From contig NW_006768787.1 of NCBI RefSeq assembly GCF_000204055.1, forward strand, positions 1 through 64,000: 64,000 nt of DNA, in the 5' to 3' direction. This stretch comes from Melampsora larici-populina 98AG31. Lineage: Eukaryota; Basidiomycota; Pucciniomycetes; Pucciniales; Melampsoraceae. The notes beneath the pieces are model-generated. The model was not told where the DNA came from, did not search any database, and saw only the letters and a list, made by a program, of their open reading frames with translations. The position numbers and the translations under genes were made by a program. This document shows, piece after piece, positions 1-10,414 of this stretch (position 1 is the stretch's first letter; every line of letters begins with the position of its first letter).

Positions 1-1227
1 CTTCAAGGCGTGTTGTACAATATCAATCATTCCCATTGTTGAGAGGCTTCTTGCAGCAATTTAATCTGGATTCTGGTTTGATATGACTGAGTTGTTCTTC
101 CAAGATGCTGCAGCACCAATGTCTAATAGTGACCGCTTTGGTAACAATGCATGGGAGCAATGTTGATATCAGTGGACTTGGTTAGTGGACTTGGGTAAAA
201 ACTAGGATTGAGACATGAGAAATGCCCCTGAGCTTTATCATGTCTACCTGTAGGGAAATCGTTTGGATATCTGGTGGTGACAGTGGCATGTGCTTGATTG
301 TATATGCAGAATATGTTCTGAATGCTGACTTTAATGTAAGAAACAGTGGAAAATCTTCAGTGGATTCATTAAAAGAAAAAATTTGACATATCAGATACTT
401 ACACACCTTGCATTTGGAGTTGGTTGAAGTGGTTGGCAAGCCAGTGTGTCATGAAGTAACACTGTATGACTTGTGAGTAATTGATTGACTGACCTTTTTC
501 AGCAGTCTAATACTCTCCAGACTCCCCCTAGCAAATGTAAGATGGTGTGTAAATCAAGTCACAATCTGCAAAGACTCAATATAAGATATATCCATTCACA
601 AAACAGTTCCTGGAGTTCTGTGTGACAATGACTCACAACAACAATACCTACCAAAATATTGCACAGTTTCAATGCCTTTCATGTCAAATAAATATCTGTA
701 TAGCTTGGTCCTTGGCTCAAGAGGCATGGCCTTGCCAGTGACTGGATGTGTGTATGTCAGACAGTCACTGATGGGTGGTCAGAAGGTGTTATTGTGTGGT
801 CAATTTGGGGCAGCTAGGCCATGGTTCTGTATTATTTTGGAGTCAACAAGACAAGAGGGGAGGTACTTGTGAGTTAAAATCCAATGTCTACTCTATGTCT
901 CAGTTGGCTGAGTTGGGTTGAGGCAGTGCATTAACAGTTTGAGAGGTCTGTCCACAGCTCTCATAACATGAACCTGATTATTTCTTTTCAGAAAATCAGC
1001 CAAAAGTCTTGCAAAAGAATTAAGCTAGCTCAAAGTTAGACTCTGATGAGTATCAGGGTAGAGCATGGCAAGTGGGGACATTCATTCTTTGAGTAGCAAT
1101 AATGACCAGGCAGAATTATAACAATGAGATATTCTGGTGAAAAAAGGTAGTAAATAGCAAGTCACATTGTTAATGTGGGTTATTATGAATGTATAGAACA
1201 GTGATTTGGAATATATATATATCCTTA
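1..1227. other. Gene-free stretch at the left edge
   Basis: Only short unsupported reading frames are present, none with recognisable domains, spliced continuations or codon patterns like the real genes further on. A short AT dinucleotide run lies near 1210-1222, immediately before the MITE. I see no RNA gene. Confidence 0.5.
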
Positions 1228-1714
1228 GAGCATCACCAATGGGCGCCTGGAAATGTATGATTTCTGACAGAAACGTAAGTCAAAAAATATGTTTTCCAAT
1301 TTTTTTCAAAATTCACCCTCCACCGTGTGACCTAGGTTGCATGGTTACAGTTGGCCTGGTGTGTGAGCATTGTTTTCCAAACAATTAGGTTTTGCAGGGT
1401 TCAACCAGATTCTTTTTGGGTACCTCTGGAAACCTGTTTTCCCATGTTTTAGACATATTTAGGACACATGTAGACCAGCTCTTGTCAAAGATTGGTCCAA
1501 ACTTCAAACTTCATGAACAGCAATCAAGATGGATGATTGCTAAACTCACAAGGATAGACGTCCGTTGAAGTCCAAATCTGGTTTCCAGACGGCTCCAGTT
1601 TGCGCGCTGCAGAGAAGTGTTACTGGATCAAAATACATAGAGCAGTACAGTGACCTACTGACAAATGTACTGCTCTGTATGAGGTTTTCAGTTTGTGGCG
1701 CGTTGGTGATGCTC
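1228..1714. mobile_element. Harbinger/Tourist-like MITE, 487 bp
   Basis: The left end reads GAGCATCACCAATGGGCGCC. The right end, read on the other strand, starts GAGCATCACCAACGCGCC. The two ends are therefore inverted copies with 13 identical leading bases. Each end is flanked by TTA (1225-1227 and 1715-1717), a 3-bp target duplication typical of the PIF/Harbinger superfamily (known family trait). There is no coding potential inside. It contains an imperfect hairpin with arms near 1633-1649 and 1666-1682. The superfamily is inferred from the TTA duplication and the ends only. Confidence 0.75.
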
Positions 1715-1717
1715 TTA

Positions 1718-2835
1718 TTCATGTGACATCCACTGAGTTCAAGAACAAGAGGGTATTTGCCTACCCTGTTGCATGCAATGTGCATGAGGCCAGAGCGCAC
1801 GATTGAGTAAATTGGATGGCTTTTGTTTTGGGAGCCTGGCAATGTGCATGAATCAAGAGCGCACAAGTAAGTAATTAAAAGAAATGAGATTCATAGAAAA
1901 CTTACTAAAATACTTAGTAAGAAATACTGGAGCGGTAAGATGCAATGTTTGGGATGAAATCCTAGGCTGAGTGCCTAGGGTAGATGATTTCTTGACCATA
2001 AAACAACAACAACACCCTACGGGGTGGCTAGCGGCCAACAATGATAAAAAATGTAAAAATAATGAAACTTGAAACTTGATAATGAAAAAAATAAGAAATG
2101 TGCGCCACATGGCTTGATAAGCACCGTAACCAACAACCAAACAACTGCCAGACCATAACTGATAACAAACTAAAAAATAACATAAAAAATTTAACGCACA
2201 AACACGACAAAAGAAAAATGAAAAAGATAAAAAATGAAAATATGAAAAAGATAAAAAGATGAGAAAATGAAAAAAAATGAAAAAGTGCCAAATACGCAGC
2301 AAATAAGGGAAATTGGGAGGGTGGCACGCGAAAAGCATACGTGACAGATGAACTAATAGCTCAATGCAATAAGTTGACAATGGTAAAACGCAATGGGAGA
2401 AAATCAGTAAAGACAAAAAGAGACCTATGACATCATCTAAAGATGAGTGGTAAAATAGATGAAATAAAGTCCGACCCGTCAGTGACATGTCGTATGTAAT
2501 TCAGTTCTGATTTCTCTCATTCCATTCCGTTAATAACAAGTTACCAACATTAAATCTTTTGTGTTTATTGCAGTATGGCTCTCGTGTTCATAAGGTTTTC
2601 AACACAAGGAAATCAATAAAGGTGCATTTGCCTTCCTGGTGCCATCATGGTCCGGGACCAGGGTATTAAGGTTGTGCCTATGTGAGCCTATGTGTTAAAT
2701 TGTAAGATTGGAAATGTGGTCTTGCATTTATTGTCTGTCATTTTAAGGTGTCCCAAGGCGGATAGATATGTGATACTACCAAGAGGTGAACATCAATCGA
2801 GGCAAAGAGGTGGGTCCCGAAAGGATTTGGGATTG
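1718..2835. other. Gene-free stretch with purine-rich low complexity
   Basis: No credible gene. Two copies of a short motif (GCAATGTGCATGA followed shortly by GAGCGCAC) sit about 65 bp apart near 1777-1865. A long minus-strand open frame across 1853-2488 is just the complement of an A-rich simple sequence and encodes a Phe/Ile/Leu run. Confidence 0.5.
2211..2285. repeat. A-rich simple repeat (GAAAAAGATAAAAA-like)
   Basis: Imperfect tandem purine-rich sequence built from GAAAA, GATAAAAA and AATGAAAA blocks. Low complexity, with no defined unit. Confidence 0.7.
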
Positions 2836-2837
2836 TA

Positions 2838-2854
2838 CAGCCGTTTCATGAAAG
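2838..2854 (+). repeat. Left terminal inverted repeat core
   Basis: CAGCCGTTTCATGAAAG, preceded by TA. Perfect inverted match to 7779-7795. Confidence 0.9.
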
Positions 2855-3164
2855 ACTGATTTTTTTTTCAAAAAGTCGTCGCGGTGCCAAAACCCAGTTT
2901 CGGCTTATTGCCCAGTTTTGTACAGATTTGTTCACTAGAAGAATCCTCGCGAGAGGATTCCAAATATCCCCTCCAATCATCCGTCACCCCTATTTCAATG
3001 CAGATCATATTTGATACTCAATGCTCACTCACTCGATGGGGTGCATCCTTGGCGAAGGGCCCCTTTTCTGATCTGGTACATCACTCGCACTTATCTCTAA
3101 CCTCGTTTTTCCCACCTCTCTGCCCCTCTCACCATCTCCCATCATATGCTGAGTTCCGTCAAAA

Positions 3165-4269
3165 ATGCCTTTCAATACTTACAGCCCAGACCTCAAGGTT
3201 GCAATTGTCCGAATGGTCTTGCGAGGGATGAACTACCCGGATATTGTCCGTACTTTAGGACTCCAAGTTTCGATCGCTTCGGTTCGACGTTGGTACAACC
3301 TCTACCGCACTACACGCTCGGTGGTTACCAATCCTAATCTTTGGATGGATCAAGGAGCGCCCACTCGGCTCGACGATGAACAGCGTCGTTTCCTCCTGGA
3401 TTCCCTTGACGGCGATCCAACCCTTTATTTGGACGAGCTGAAATTAAAACTTCTTGAAACGTTCAATATCAACATATCAACTGGAGCTCTATTCAATGAA
3501 ATCAAGTCTCGACTGAACCTTACCTGAAAAAAAGCGCGAACGGTCCATCCAAACCAAAGTCCACTCGCTCGAGGCCAATACGTCGCAAGAATTTTTGGAA
3601 TTGATGTGCGCTGTCTGGTTTTCGCTGGTAGGTCTTCCCATGTTTTTCATTCTTGTGATGATATGATTTGCTTATGATTGTATTCAGATGAAAGCAGCCT
3701 AACCAAGCGGCGCTTGTATCGAGATTACGCCAGGTCTCGCCGCGGACAGAGAACCCGTCGCCTGCAACGTGCAACTACTGCAAATCGATGGACCATCCTA
3801 CCAGCGATCTCAATGAGTGGAATTGTTGGTCTTCAAGTGATTGAGGGAGGTTACAACCGAGTGAGATTTGAGGAGTATCTAGAATTCCATCTGGTAAGCT
3901 TTTGTCTGTTTGAATCAGTTGATTGGTCAGCTGATTAACTTCCTACAACTGTAGTTGCCATTCATGCAACCATGGCCGGCTAGGAACTCGGTTCTCGTGA
4001 TGGATAATGCCAGAATCCATCACGGTGGTCGAATTCCTGACCTCTGTGCCGCCCGGGGGATTCGACTCATCTACCTGCCAGCGTATAGCCCCGACTTCAA
4101 TCCAATTGAAAAAGGCTTCTCGCCATTGAAGGCCAATCTTCGCCGATCAGGGATTTTACATCGGGATCTGACTAAGGATGAGGAGAAAGAAGCAATTTGG
4201 GTCGCTTGTATGGACATATTCAGTGAGGAGCTTACCACGGCTCTCTTTAGAGGGTCTGGTTATTTTTAG
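3165..4269 (+). pseudogene. DDE (Tc1/mariner-like) transposase, frameshifted
   Basis: Starts at ATG 3165 with an N-terminal helix-turn-helix-like region (about residues 5-50, including VRMVLRGMNYPDIVRTLGL). The DDE nuclease follows: first acidic residue in the DESSLTKRR segment (3688 on), second in VMDNARIHHG (about 3994-4023), third in YSPDFNPIE (about 4084-4110). Two GT-AG introns are visible, 3628-3687 and 3894-3954. The frame breaks twice: a stop at 3525-3527, after which homologous coding continues in another frame, and a second shift near 3615. So the copy cannot make a full protein as read. It lies just inside the left end of the 5-kb element and was presumably its mobilising enzyme. 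Confidence 0.85.
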
Positions 4270-4492
4270 TTTGAAAATGACTTTTAAATCTTAAGACCAC
4301 CCATTGTCTGGCTGTGACCGATAGATGGATATAGATGGGTTGTAAACTTTCATAAAATTTTCTCATTTGACTTGATTTCAAATCTTTTTTTGTTTCCGGG
4401 TATGAATACCTCAAACAATGTTCTTTTTAACATGCACCGCTACTAAAGTAAATGTGTATTGAAAAAGAGTGGAGTGAATCTGTCTGGTCATA

Positions 4493-4589
4493 AAACAAAT
4501 GATTGATTCATCATTTGTTTAATGACATCAAGCAAATTGCACAAGTGAGATTAGGAAAGAATCGATTGAAATGATTCTTTCCTAATCTC
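4493..4589. repeat. Two adjacent hairpins after the transposase
   Basis: First hairpin: perfect 10-bp arms at 4493-4502 and 4511-4520 (AAACAAATGA and complement), loop 8. Second: perfect 17-bp arms at 4547-4563 and 4573-4589 (GAGATTAGGAAAGAATC and complement), loop 9. They sit between the two convergent genes of the transposon. The second has no U-run expected of a terminator, and its role is unknown. A short plus-strand frame (4591-4848, 85 codons, Trp-rich C-terminus) starts directly after it; I cannot support it as a gene. Confidence 0.75.
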
Positions 4590-5300
4590 TATGAATTCCG
4601 AAAAGGAAAACATGAGTAATGAACATTTTTTTGAACATTGTGAGAGTAGTGATTGTGTGGCTTTGGTCAACCTCATCGTATCAAAACCAGTGTTGGGTAG
4701 ACCAAGATCGTTCAAAACGATATCACTTGATGCATATTGGCCATTCAAGGGAGTTGGTTGGCTTGACTACTTGTTCAAACTAACAGAAGAAAGACCGGGT
4801 CATCTTCATCCTCCAGACCATATCGATGATGACCTTCCCTGGTTGTGACGGGATGAAAAAGACGTTTCAAAAAGAAACCAATCATTCATGAGGTTCTTAG
4901 TGTCATCAACGAACCAGCTATAGATAATTATTGAATCTATAGCCGGTTCGATCACAATAGACCAACGATCACCTAATCAACAAAGGCACTCAAGATAAAC
5001 TCATCACACTCAGACACCGAAGACGTTTTACAAACATCACAGAAGTGGCTCAATTAACAAGCGAGAGGCAGTCAAAAACATTGAGCGATCGAAAGACACC
5101 AGGTTTTATTGAATAGGAAAAGATACCATCTCTTTTGAAAAATTAACCAGATAGATAATCAAACTAGACTTCGCTTGGGTGGAAAGACAACATGAAAACT
5201 GTGAGCAATTGGTTGTCACTTGAGGGTGAACCCAGAAATAACAACGCTCTTTTTGTAAATAACACTAAACGCTAGCAGAGACCAGTAACGGTTGTTAAGC

Positions 5301-7216
5301 TCAAGACATGATTTCTATGTCGTCTGAGGTAAACGTTCTGTCTTCAAAATCATCTTGAAAATCCCCTTCAAGGTCTTCTTCAAAATCTCCTTCACAACCT
5401 AAGCCAGTCATATCAATGATGTTTGAGTTTTGAAGCAATGGATCGATGTGAGCATGTACTCCTGAACCGGCTAGAAAGCAAATGAAATCAAACAATGTGT
5501 GAGTTGTGGTACGTGGTGGTTTCTTGAGTTGAAAGTATGCAGAAATCACCTTGACTTGAGGTTGAAGTCGTTTGTGTAATAACTGGTTTGGCTGGAAGAG
5601 TCGGTTGTCCAGCGCATATCACCTTTGACTTTTTGTGGGCCGCAGAAGCAGAAGGACCAGAATTTTTTTGGTTCGATGGGTCACTCGGTAATGCGACTTC
5701 AGAGCCATCATGGCGGTTTCGCTTCAAATTGGAACTGTGCACATTTTTGGAACTTGACGAGTCGCCACGACACTTGGTTTTTTTCATTACCTCGCGGTAA
5801 GCTCGAGAGTCAGGAGGCATCTCCAAAGTCGCGGTTCCATCAATCTAGCAAATTTAGATAAATTAACTCCAGTTGATCCAGATGGTAACTAGGGTAATGC
5901 TTACTACTGCTTTCGCCCAGATATGAGCGCCTTGCAATGAAAAGTGATAACGGAAGGTTGGGTCCCAGGGTGCTCTTAAAATTTTGCCACCATCGCCACC
6001 AGGACCAATCTGGCTATGGCGGTGGATGAGCTTGTCTACAAGCTCCCAGGACGTCCTTTCATCTTGATGTTCCTAGAAATACAAACAAGATCCTTCGATC
6101 AGCTCTGCCAAGAGAAGACTTGGAAGCCAGCCACACCTTAATCTCCAAAGGCGTTAACGACTTCTTGTTCAAAAGTCGATCAGTCGCTGAAACCTGTGGA
6201 ATTCCAAACAATCAATTCGGGACTTGTTAATCAAGGTAGAAAATCAAAACAAACCGCCGCCAATTCACGCTTCTTTTGAGCATCACTAGGGGTACTGATT
6301 GTGAGGTCTCCGATTTTGTTTTTGGACCTATCGATAGTCCCCACAAAATCCTGCCACTCTGTATACGAACTGAGGGTGAACGAGACCTTGCCAACCTTGA
6401 CTTTCCATATCAACTCCTTGGCCATCTCCCCAGTCAGGATGACCTTATTCATCCCCTCTCGCATATCGCCAATGACGTTGCCGCACAAAACCTTGAAGTC
6501 ATTCAGACTCTTACCTATGAGACAGGCACGTACAAATTTGCCTTTTCCGTTAGGAAGGTTGTTAGAATTGATAAGAGTAAAAGTCTTCTTTGGTTTAGAC
6601 TTCGTCAATCCTCCGATGCGGACTTGTGGCTCGTCCGGCTCGTCCTCAAAAGCGATCTTGAACTCAACATTGATTTTGACCTCATGGGTTTTATCAAATT
6701 TCACTCGTGCTGGAGAACCGGGTTTGGGAAGCAAATTATCTCCAGCTTGGCGAGCTGGGGCATCTGGTCCATCGTGAATAAGTGGAGGGTCCTCAAAGAC
6801 TAGTGAAGAGGTATGTTAGTGGAAGGCAAGGGAGAAAGTGGCTGAAAGATAGAAATATGCTCACGTGAATTCATCCAACCCTGTTCTTGATTCAAAGACA
6901 TAATGGTTACGTTGATGGAAAGTATTCCAAATAGCTACAAATAGAGGAGTTGAGTCAGACACGAAGGATGATGATTGAAATGTTTTTGAGAGGTCTTGTG
7001 AGAAAAGATTCAACAAACAGTGATTGCTTGGAAGGTGCGGAGAGAGAAATCACGTCCAGAGGCGGATGGGAAAGGTGATTTGATGTCTCTCGAAGAGGGA
7101 TATTGATCACCAGAACTTGAGGCAGGTACGTCCTCCCAGACACTTCGAGAAAGAGTGAAAAGGGGGATGGAATCAGACATTCCATCCCCAAGGGTTGTTT
7201 TGGGGTTCTCCTCCAT
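5301..7216 (-). CDS. Unknown 7-exon cargo gene inside the transposon (about 500 aa)
   Basis: I do not recognise the family. Exons on the minus strand: 7216-7019, 6934-6865, 6799-6255, 6193-6137, 6072-5905, 5844-5550 and 5470-5301. All six introns have GT and AG ends and their phases join without a stop, giving 500 residues. An alternative start at 6901 gives 423. The central exon (6799-6255) is a Lys-rich globular stretch with several beta-like segments. A Trp-containing segment follows (LRAPWDPTFRYHF). The 5844-5550 exon is a Ser/Lys/Pro-rich, probably disordered and possibly nuclear, region. The last exon ends in a strongly acidic tail (GDFEEDLEGDFQDDFED). The first two exons are the least certain, because another frame of 6934-6865 also looks protein-like. 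It is convergent with the transposase and, unlike it, shows no visible lesion. A role in transposition or as passenger cargo is inference only. Confidence 0.6.
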
Positions 7217-7305
7217 GCATGAGCTTGACGAGAGCTTGTCTTATGGCAGATAGTGGGTGTGGTGTGACAGTCGAACGACCGGAAGAAGGCCTGCAAATGG
7301 CTGCA

Positions 7306-7651
7306 AATCCACTAGTGCCCGTTAAGATTGTAAGAGCATCTCCTATCGTCTCGGTAAAGGGCTTCGGTACGGTAAATTTTACTGTACCGACCCTTAAATT
7401 CCCCAATCGTGTCTAAAACACGATTCGGTATCCACCGAATCGGTCAAAATTCTGTAGAGGTCCAGCAAATTTACTGGACCTCTACCGATTCGGTATCTGC
7501 GGGGAAACCATTGTTCTCACCATTTGGTACTGTACCGAGGCACTTTCTTTCCAACGATAGTGGATTTCGACAGTTCTGTACCGATTGATACTGTACCGAA
7601 CACCTACGTACAGAAAATTTACTAATCCACTAGTGCCCGTTAAGATTGTAA
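7306..7651. repeat. 28-bp direct repeats flanking a GTACCGA-rich segment
   Basis: Positions 7306-7333 and 7624-7651 are identical over 28 bases (AATCCACTAGTGCCC... to ...GATTGTAA), 318 bp apart. The intervening segment starts GAGCATCTCC and is packed with TCGGTA(C) and its complement (G)TACCGA in both orientations. It also contains a perfect 12-bp hairpin (GTAGAGGTCCAG, loop of 8, then its complement, about 7454-7485). No coding potential. It may be a small nested element with a long target duplication, or a local tandem duplication. Confidence 0.7.
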
Positions 7652-7778
7652 CAGGCGCGGCGAACGCGCAAGATATGCTTAGTTAAGCTTAAGTGCGTAA
7701 AGTCTTTAAGCTGGGTTGTGCCACTTTTATCAAATTTTTCTGCTGCGGGGATCACTTTTCTCACAAAAAAATTGCAAC

Positions 7779-7795
7779 CTTTCATGAAACGGCTG
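7779..7795 (-). repeat. Right terminal inverted repeat core
   Basis: Perfect reverse complement of the left end, followed by TA at 7796-7797. Defines the right limit of the transposon 333 bp before the ILV5 start codon. Confidence 0.9.
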
Positions 7796-7973
7796 TACTC
7801 AGTATCACGCGGTTGAGCGGATTAAGGCCTGTGACACACAATTGATATTCAAATGCATGTAAGATATTTGAATTATTGTGAAATGGCCAGCATAGGCCAG
7901 CATCCCGCGGGCCGGCCAGAGATTTCTCTGACATTTATCATATTCTCATATGTAAACGCGACATACAAATCAA

Positions 7974-7983
7974 ATCACGTGAT
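7974..7983. promoter_or_regulatory. CACGTG palindrome upstream of ILV5
   Basis: ATCACGTGAT, a perfect palindrome with an E-box core, 146 bp before the ILV5 start codon and between the transposon end and the gene. bHLH factors bind this core in fungi (family knowledge). Function here is inferred from position only. Confidence 0.3.
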
Positions 7984-8128
7984 TCGCTTTGACCACCTAT
8001 GTATGTAGAGCGAAAAAAAAAACTTGAAAGAGCCCAAAGGAAAAAAAACCTTGTCGAACCTCCGCTTCATCACCTCAACCTTCACCAACATTTTCTCATT
8101 TAAGTTTTCAAACCACAAAATCTACATC

Positions 8129-9738
8129 ATGTCATACCGCAATCTAACTCCTACTCTCAAATCTGTCTCACGAGCATGTTCACAACAATCTGCCAAAAGA
8201 TCTTATTCTATCTTAACTAATCGAACTTCAAGGGCAGCTCCATCTATCCTTAAGGCTGGTTTGAATCAAGTTCAATCTCGTGGGATAAGAACTCTTGATT
8301 TTGCTGGTACCAAAGAAGTGGTTTATGAACGTGCAGATTGGCCTGCTTCTAAACTACAAGAATATTTCAAAGTTTGTATTCTTTCATGTCATTCGTCTTT
8401 TACATTTCTTTTGGCCAAAATCAAGTTGATTAATATTTTCTTTTTTATAGGATGATACTTTGGCTATGATTGGTTATGGATCACAAGGTCACGGTCAAGG
8501 TTTGAATGCCCGTGATAATGGTCTTAACGTCATCGTTGGTGTTCGAGAAGGCGGTAAGAGCTGGAAGATGGCCATGGAAGACGGTTGGGTAAGTCAATTT
8601 TCCCTACCACTTTGTCTTGCATTTCCAATCATAATTCGTTATATATTCTGATTTTATTCGAATTTGAAATCAGGTTCCCGGTAAGACCCTCTTCCCCATC
8701 AAAGAGGCTCTTCAAAAGGGTACCATCATCATGAACTTGCTCTCCGATGCTGCTCAATCACAAACATGGGACGAAATCAAACCATACCTTACCAAAGGCA
8801 AAACTTTATACTTCTCCCACGGTTTCTCTGTTGTTTACAAAGATGATACCGGTGTTGTCCCACCAAAAGATATCGATGTAATCCTTTGTGCTCCAAAAGG
8901 AAGTGGTGTAACTGTGCGAACACTTTTCAAAGAAGGACGTGGTATCAACGGTAGTATCGCTGTCTTCCAAGATGTGACTGGAAAGGCAAAGGAAAAAGCT
9001 ATTGCTTTAGGTGTTGGTGTTGGAACTGGTTATCTTTATGAGACTACTTTTGAAAAGGAAGTTTACTCTGACCTTTATGGAGAACGTGGTGTTTTGATGG
9101 GTGGTATCCGTGAGTAGACTTCTTTCTCTTTCTATACTCAAAATCATTTTACTTACACTTTAGTCTTGAAAACAAATAACTGATGGGTTTTTACAGAGGG
9201 TATGTTTTTGGCTCAATACAAGGTTCTCAGAGAGAATGGACACTCTCCTTCAGAAGCCTTTAACGAGACTGTCGAAGAAGCCACCCAATCCCTCTTCCCC
9301 TTGATCGGAGCTCACGGTGAGTCACACCAACCCAATCTCTACAACCTTCTTCAAAACCACTAAACCATCTGTTATGTTTCAATAGGTATGGATTACATGT
9401 ATGCAGCATGTTCGACCACTGCACGAAGAGGTGCACTTGATTGGGCACCTAAGTTTGAAGCAGCCAACAAACCTGTGTTTGAAGAATTATACCGATCAGT
9501 TCGAAATGGTGATGAAACTCGTCGATCATTAGATTTTAATGGACGTAAGACTTACAATGAAGATTTAGCTAAAGAACTTGCTGAGATTGATGCTCAAGAA
9601 ATCTGGAGAGCTGGTCACACTGTCCGAGTGAGTTTCTTTTTCTGAGCGAAGTGTTATGGTTTGTTAAATAGCTTTTATTGAACTCATTTTTACTTGTTTC
9701 TACAGAAATTACGACCTGACAGTAAGACCAAAGCATAA
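8129..9738 (+). CDS. ILV5: Ketol-acid reductoisomerase, mitochondrial
   Basis: Second common enzyme of valine and isoleucine synthesis. It isomerises and reduces 2-acetolactate (or 2-aceto-2-hydroxybutyrate) with NADPH and Mg2+ in the mitochondrial matrix. Exons: 8129-8371, 8451-8588, 8674-9109, 9197-9316, 9386-9627 and 9706-9738. All phases join, giving 403 aa, close to the short fungal form (about 395). Residues 1 to about 50 are rich in Arg/Ser/Lys with almost no acid, as in a matrix-targeting sequence. The NADPH-binding loop [12 protein letters not shown] is at residues 89-100. Mg2+ ligands Asp260 and Glu264 lie in [13 protein letters not shown]. The helical C-terminal domain contains [24 protein letters not shown] and [20 protein letters not shown]. 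The ATG at 8129 is the first start giving a transit peptide; the upstream frame has no ATG. No lesion seen; near-certain call. Confidence 0.97.
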
Positions 9739-10191
9739 ATCATTAAATCATATACCGAAACTTGATCGCATTGCTTCTGTTGCAAGAATCTTTCCAAGAG
9801 ATGAAGCAAAAAAGAACAAAATCATAATTGTGATGAAAATAAGATTGCGTTCAAAGTGATTTGTGATATGTGCCCTCAAAATTGATACAACGTCCGTTTT
9901 TTTGCTTGCATTGAACACTACATATATCTCTTTGTAGTTTTTTTCATCTATGTTTTTATGAGTGGTGATTTGCAGAAATTGAAGTATTGAAAATTTGATG
10001 ACGAAATCAGAGTGAATGTTTATACGAAATCGACTTTGAAATGCCAGATCCTACATTCTCGAGAACCAGTGCTTGTATAGACAGTGCAGGCTCAGCTGAA
10101 ATTCTCTTCAAGCGTATGTTTGTCCCAATTGCATTAATTACCATCTAACACATTCTCTGTGTCTATACAAGACCGTCGAGGGTTCACAGTT
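9739..10191. other. ILV5 3' flank
   Basis: No gene. The part at about 9800-10070 is the source-like partner of the duplicated 3' flank found again at about 10590-10850. Confidence 0.6.
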
Positions 10192-10370
10192 CAGAACTCT
10201 CGCCTATCAGAACCACAAACAGCACAGAACGACAAAATTGTCTTCAGATATTGAACACATCTTAAAAATCCAATCCCAATACAACAAACACAGTTACGTC
10301 TCCTTAAAAAAAGCCGAGGAGACATTCATTTCTACACCGATCTCCTTGAACCTTTGTCTCTATATGCCAA
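10192..10370. repeat. Dispersed repeat, copy 1 (partner at 13205-13385)
   Basis: Aligns with 13205-13385 along its length: both begin CAGAA(C/T)TCTCGCCTA, share GTCTTCA and GCCGAGGAGACA, and end (A/C)CTTTG(T/C)CTCTATA. In one frame both copies read ...AEET(F/L)IS...NLCLY, so it could be a remnant of coding sequence. It lies directly upstream of the ILV5 fragment. Confidence 0.65.
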
Positions 10371-10414
10371 GCTACGGTGTACTTTGCCCAGTACCTTTAA
10401 AGTTCTGGTATGAC

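Larger units (their letters stand above)
2838..7795. mobile_element. Tc1/mariner-type DNA transposon with cargo, 4,958 bp
   Basis: The left end begins CAGCCGTTTCATGAAAG at 2838. The exact reverse complement ends at 7795. Outside both ends lies TA (2836-2837 and 7796-7797), the target duplication of the Tc1/mariner superfamily. Beyond the 17 perfect bases the ends remain similar (a T-run, then AAAAGT-like sequence), giving imperfect inverted repeats of roughly 40 bp. Inside are a DDE transposase on the plus strand, broken by frameshifts, and a 7-exon cargo gene on the minus strand. The two genes are convergent. At 5 kb this is much longer than a classical Tc1/mariner element (1.3-2.4 kb). A 318-bp direct-repeat-flanked segment is nested near its right end. 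Confidence 0.88.

Noticed and set aside
1853..2488. Long minus-strand open frame of 211 codons
   Set aside because: It is the complement of an A-rich simple repeat and encodes a Phe/Ile/Leu/Ser run with no domain, so composition alone explains it.
6276..6803. Plus-strand open frames of 158-175 codons
   Set aside because: They are antisense shadows of the large exon of the transposon cargo gene, whose splice sites and phases support the minus strand.
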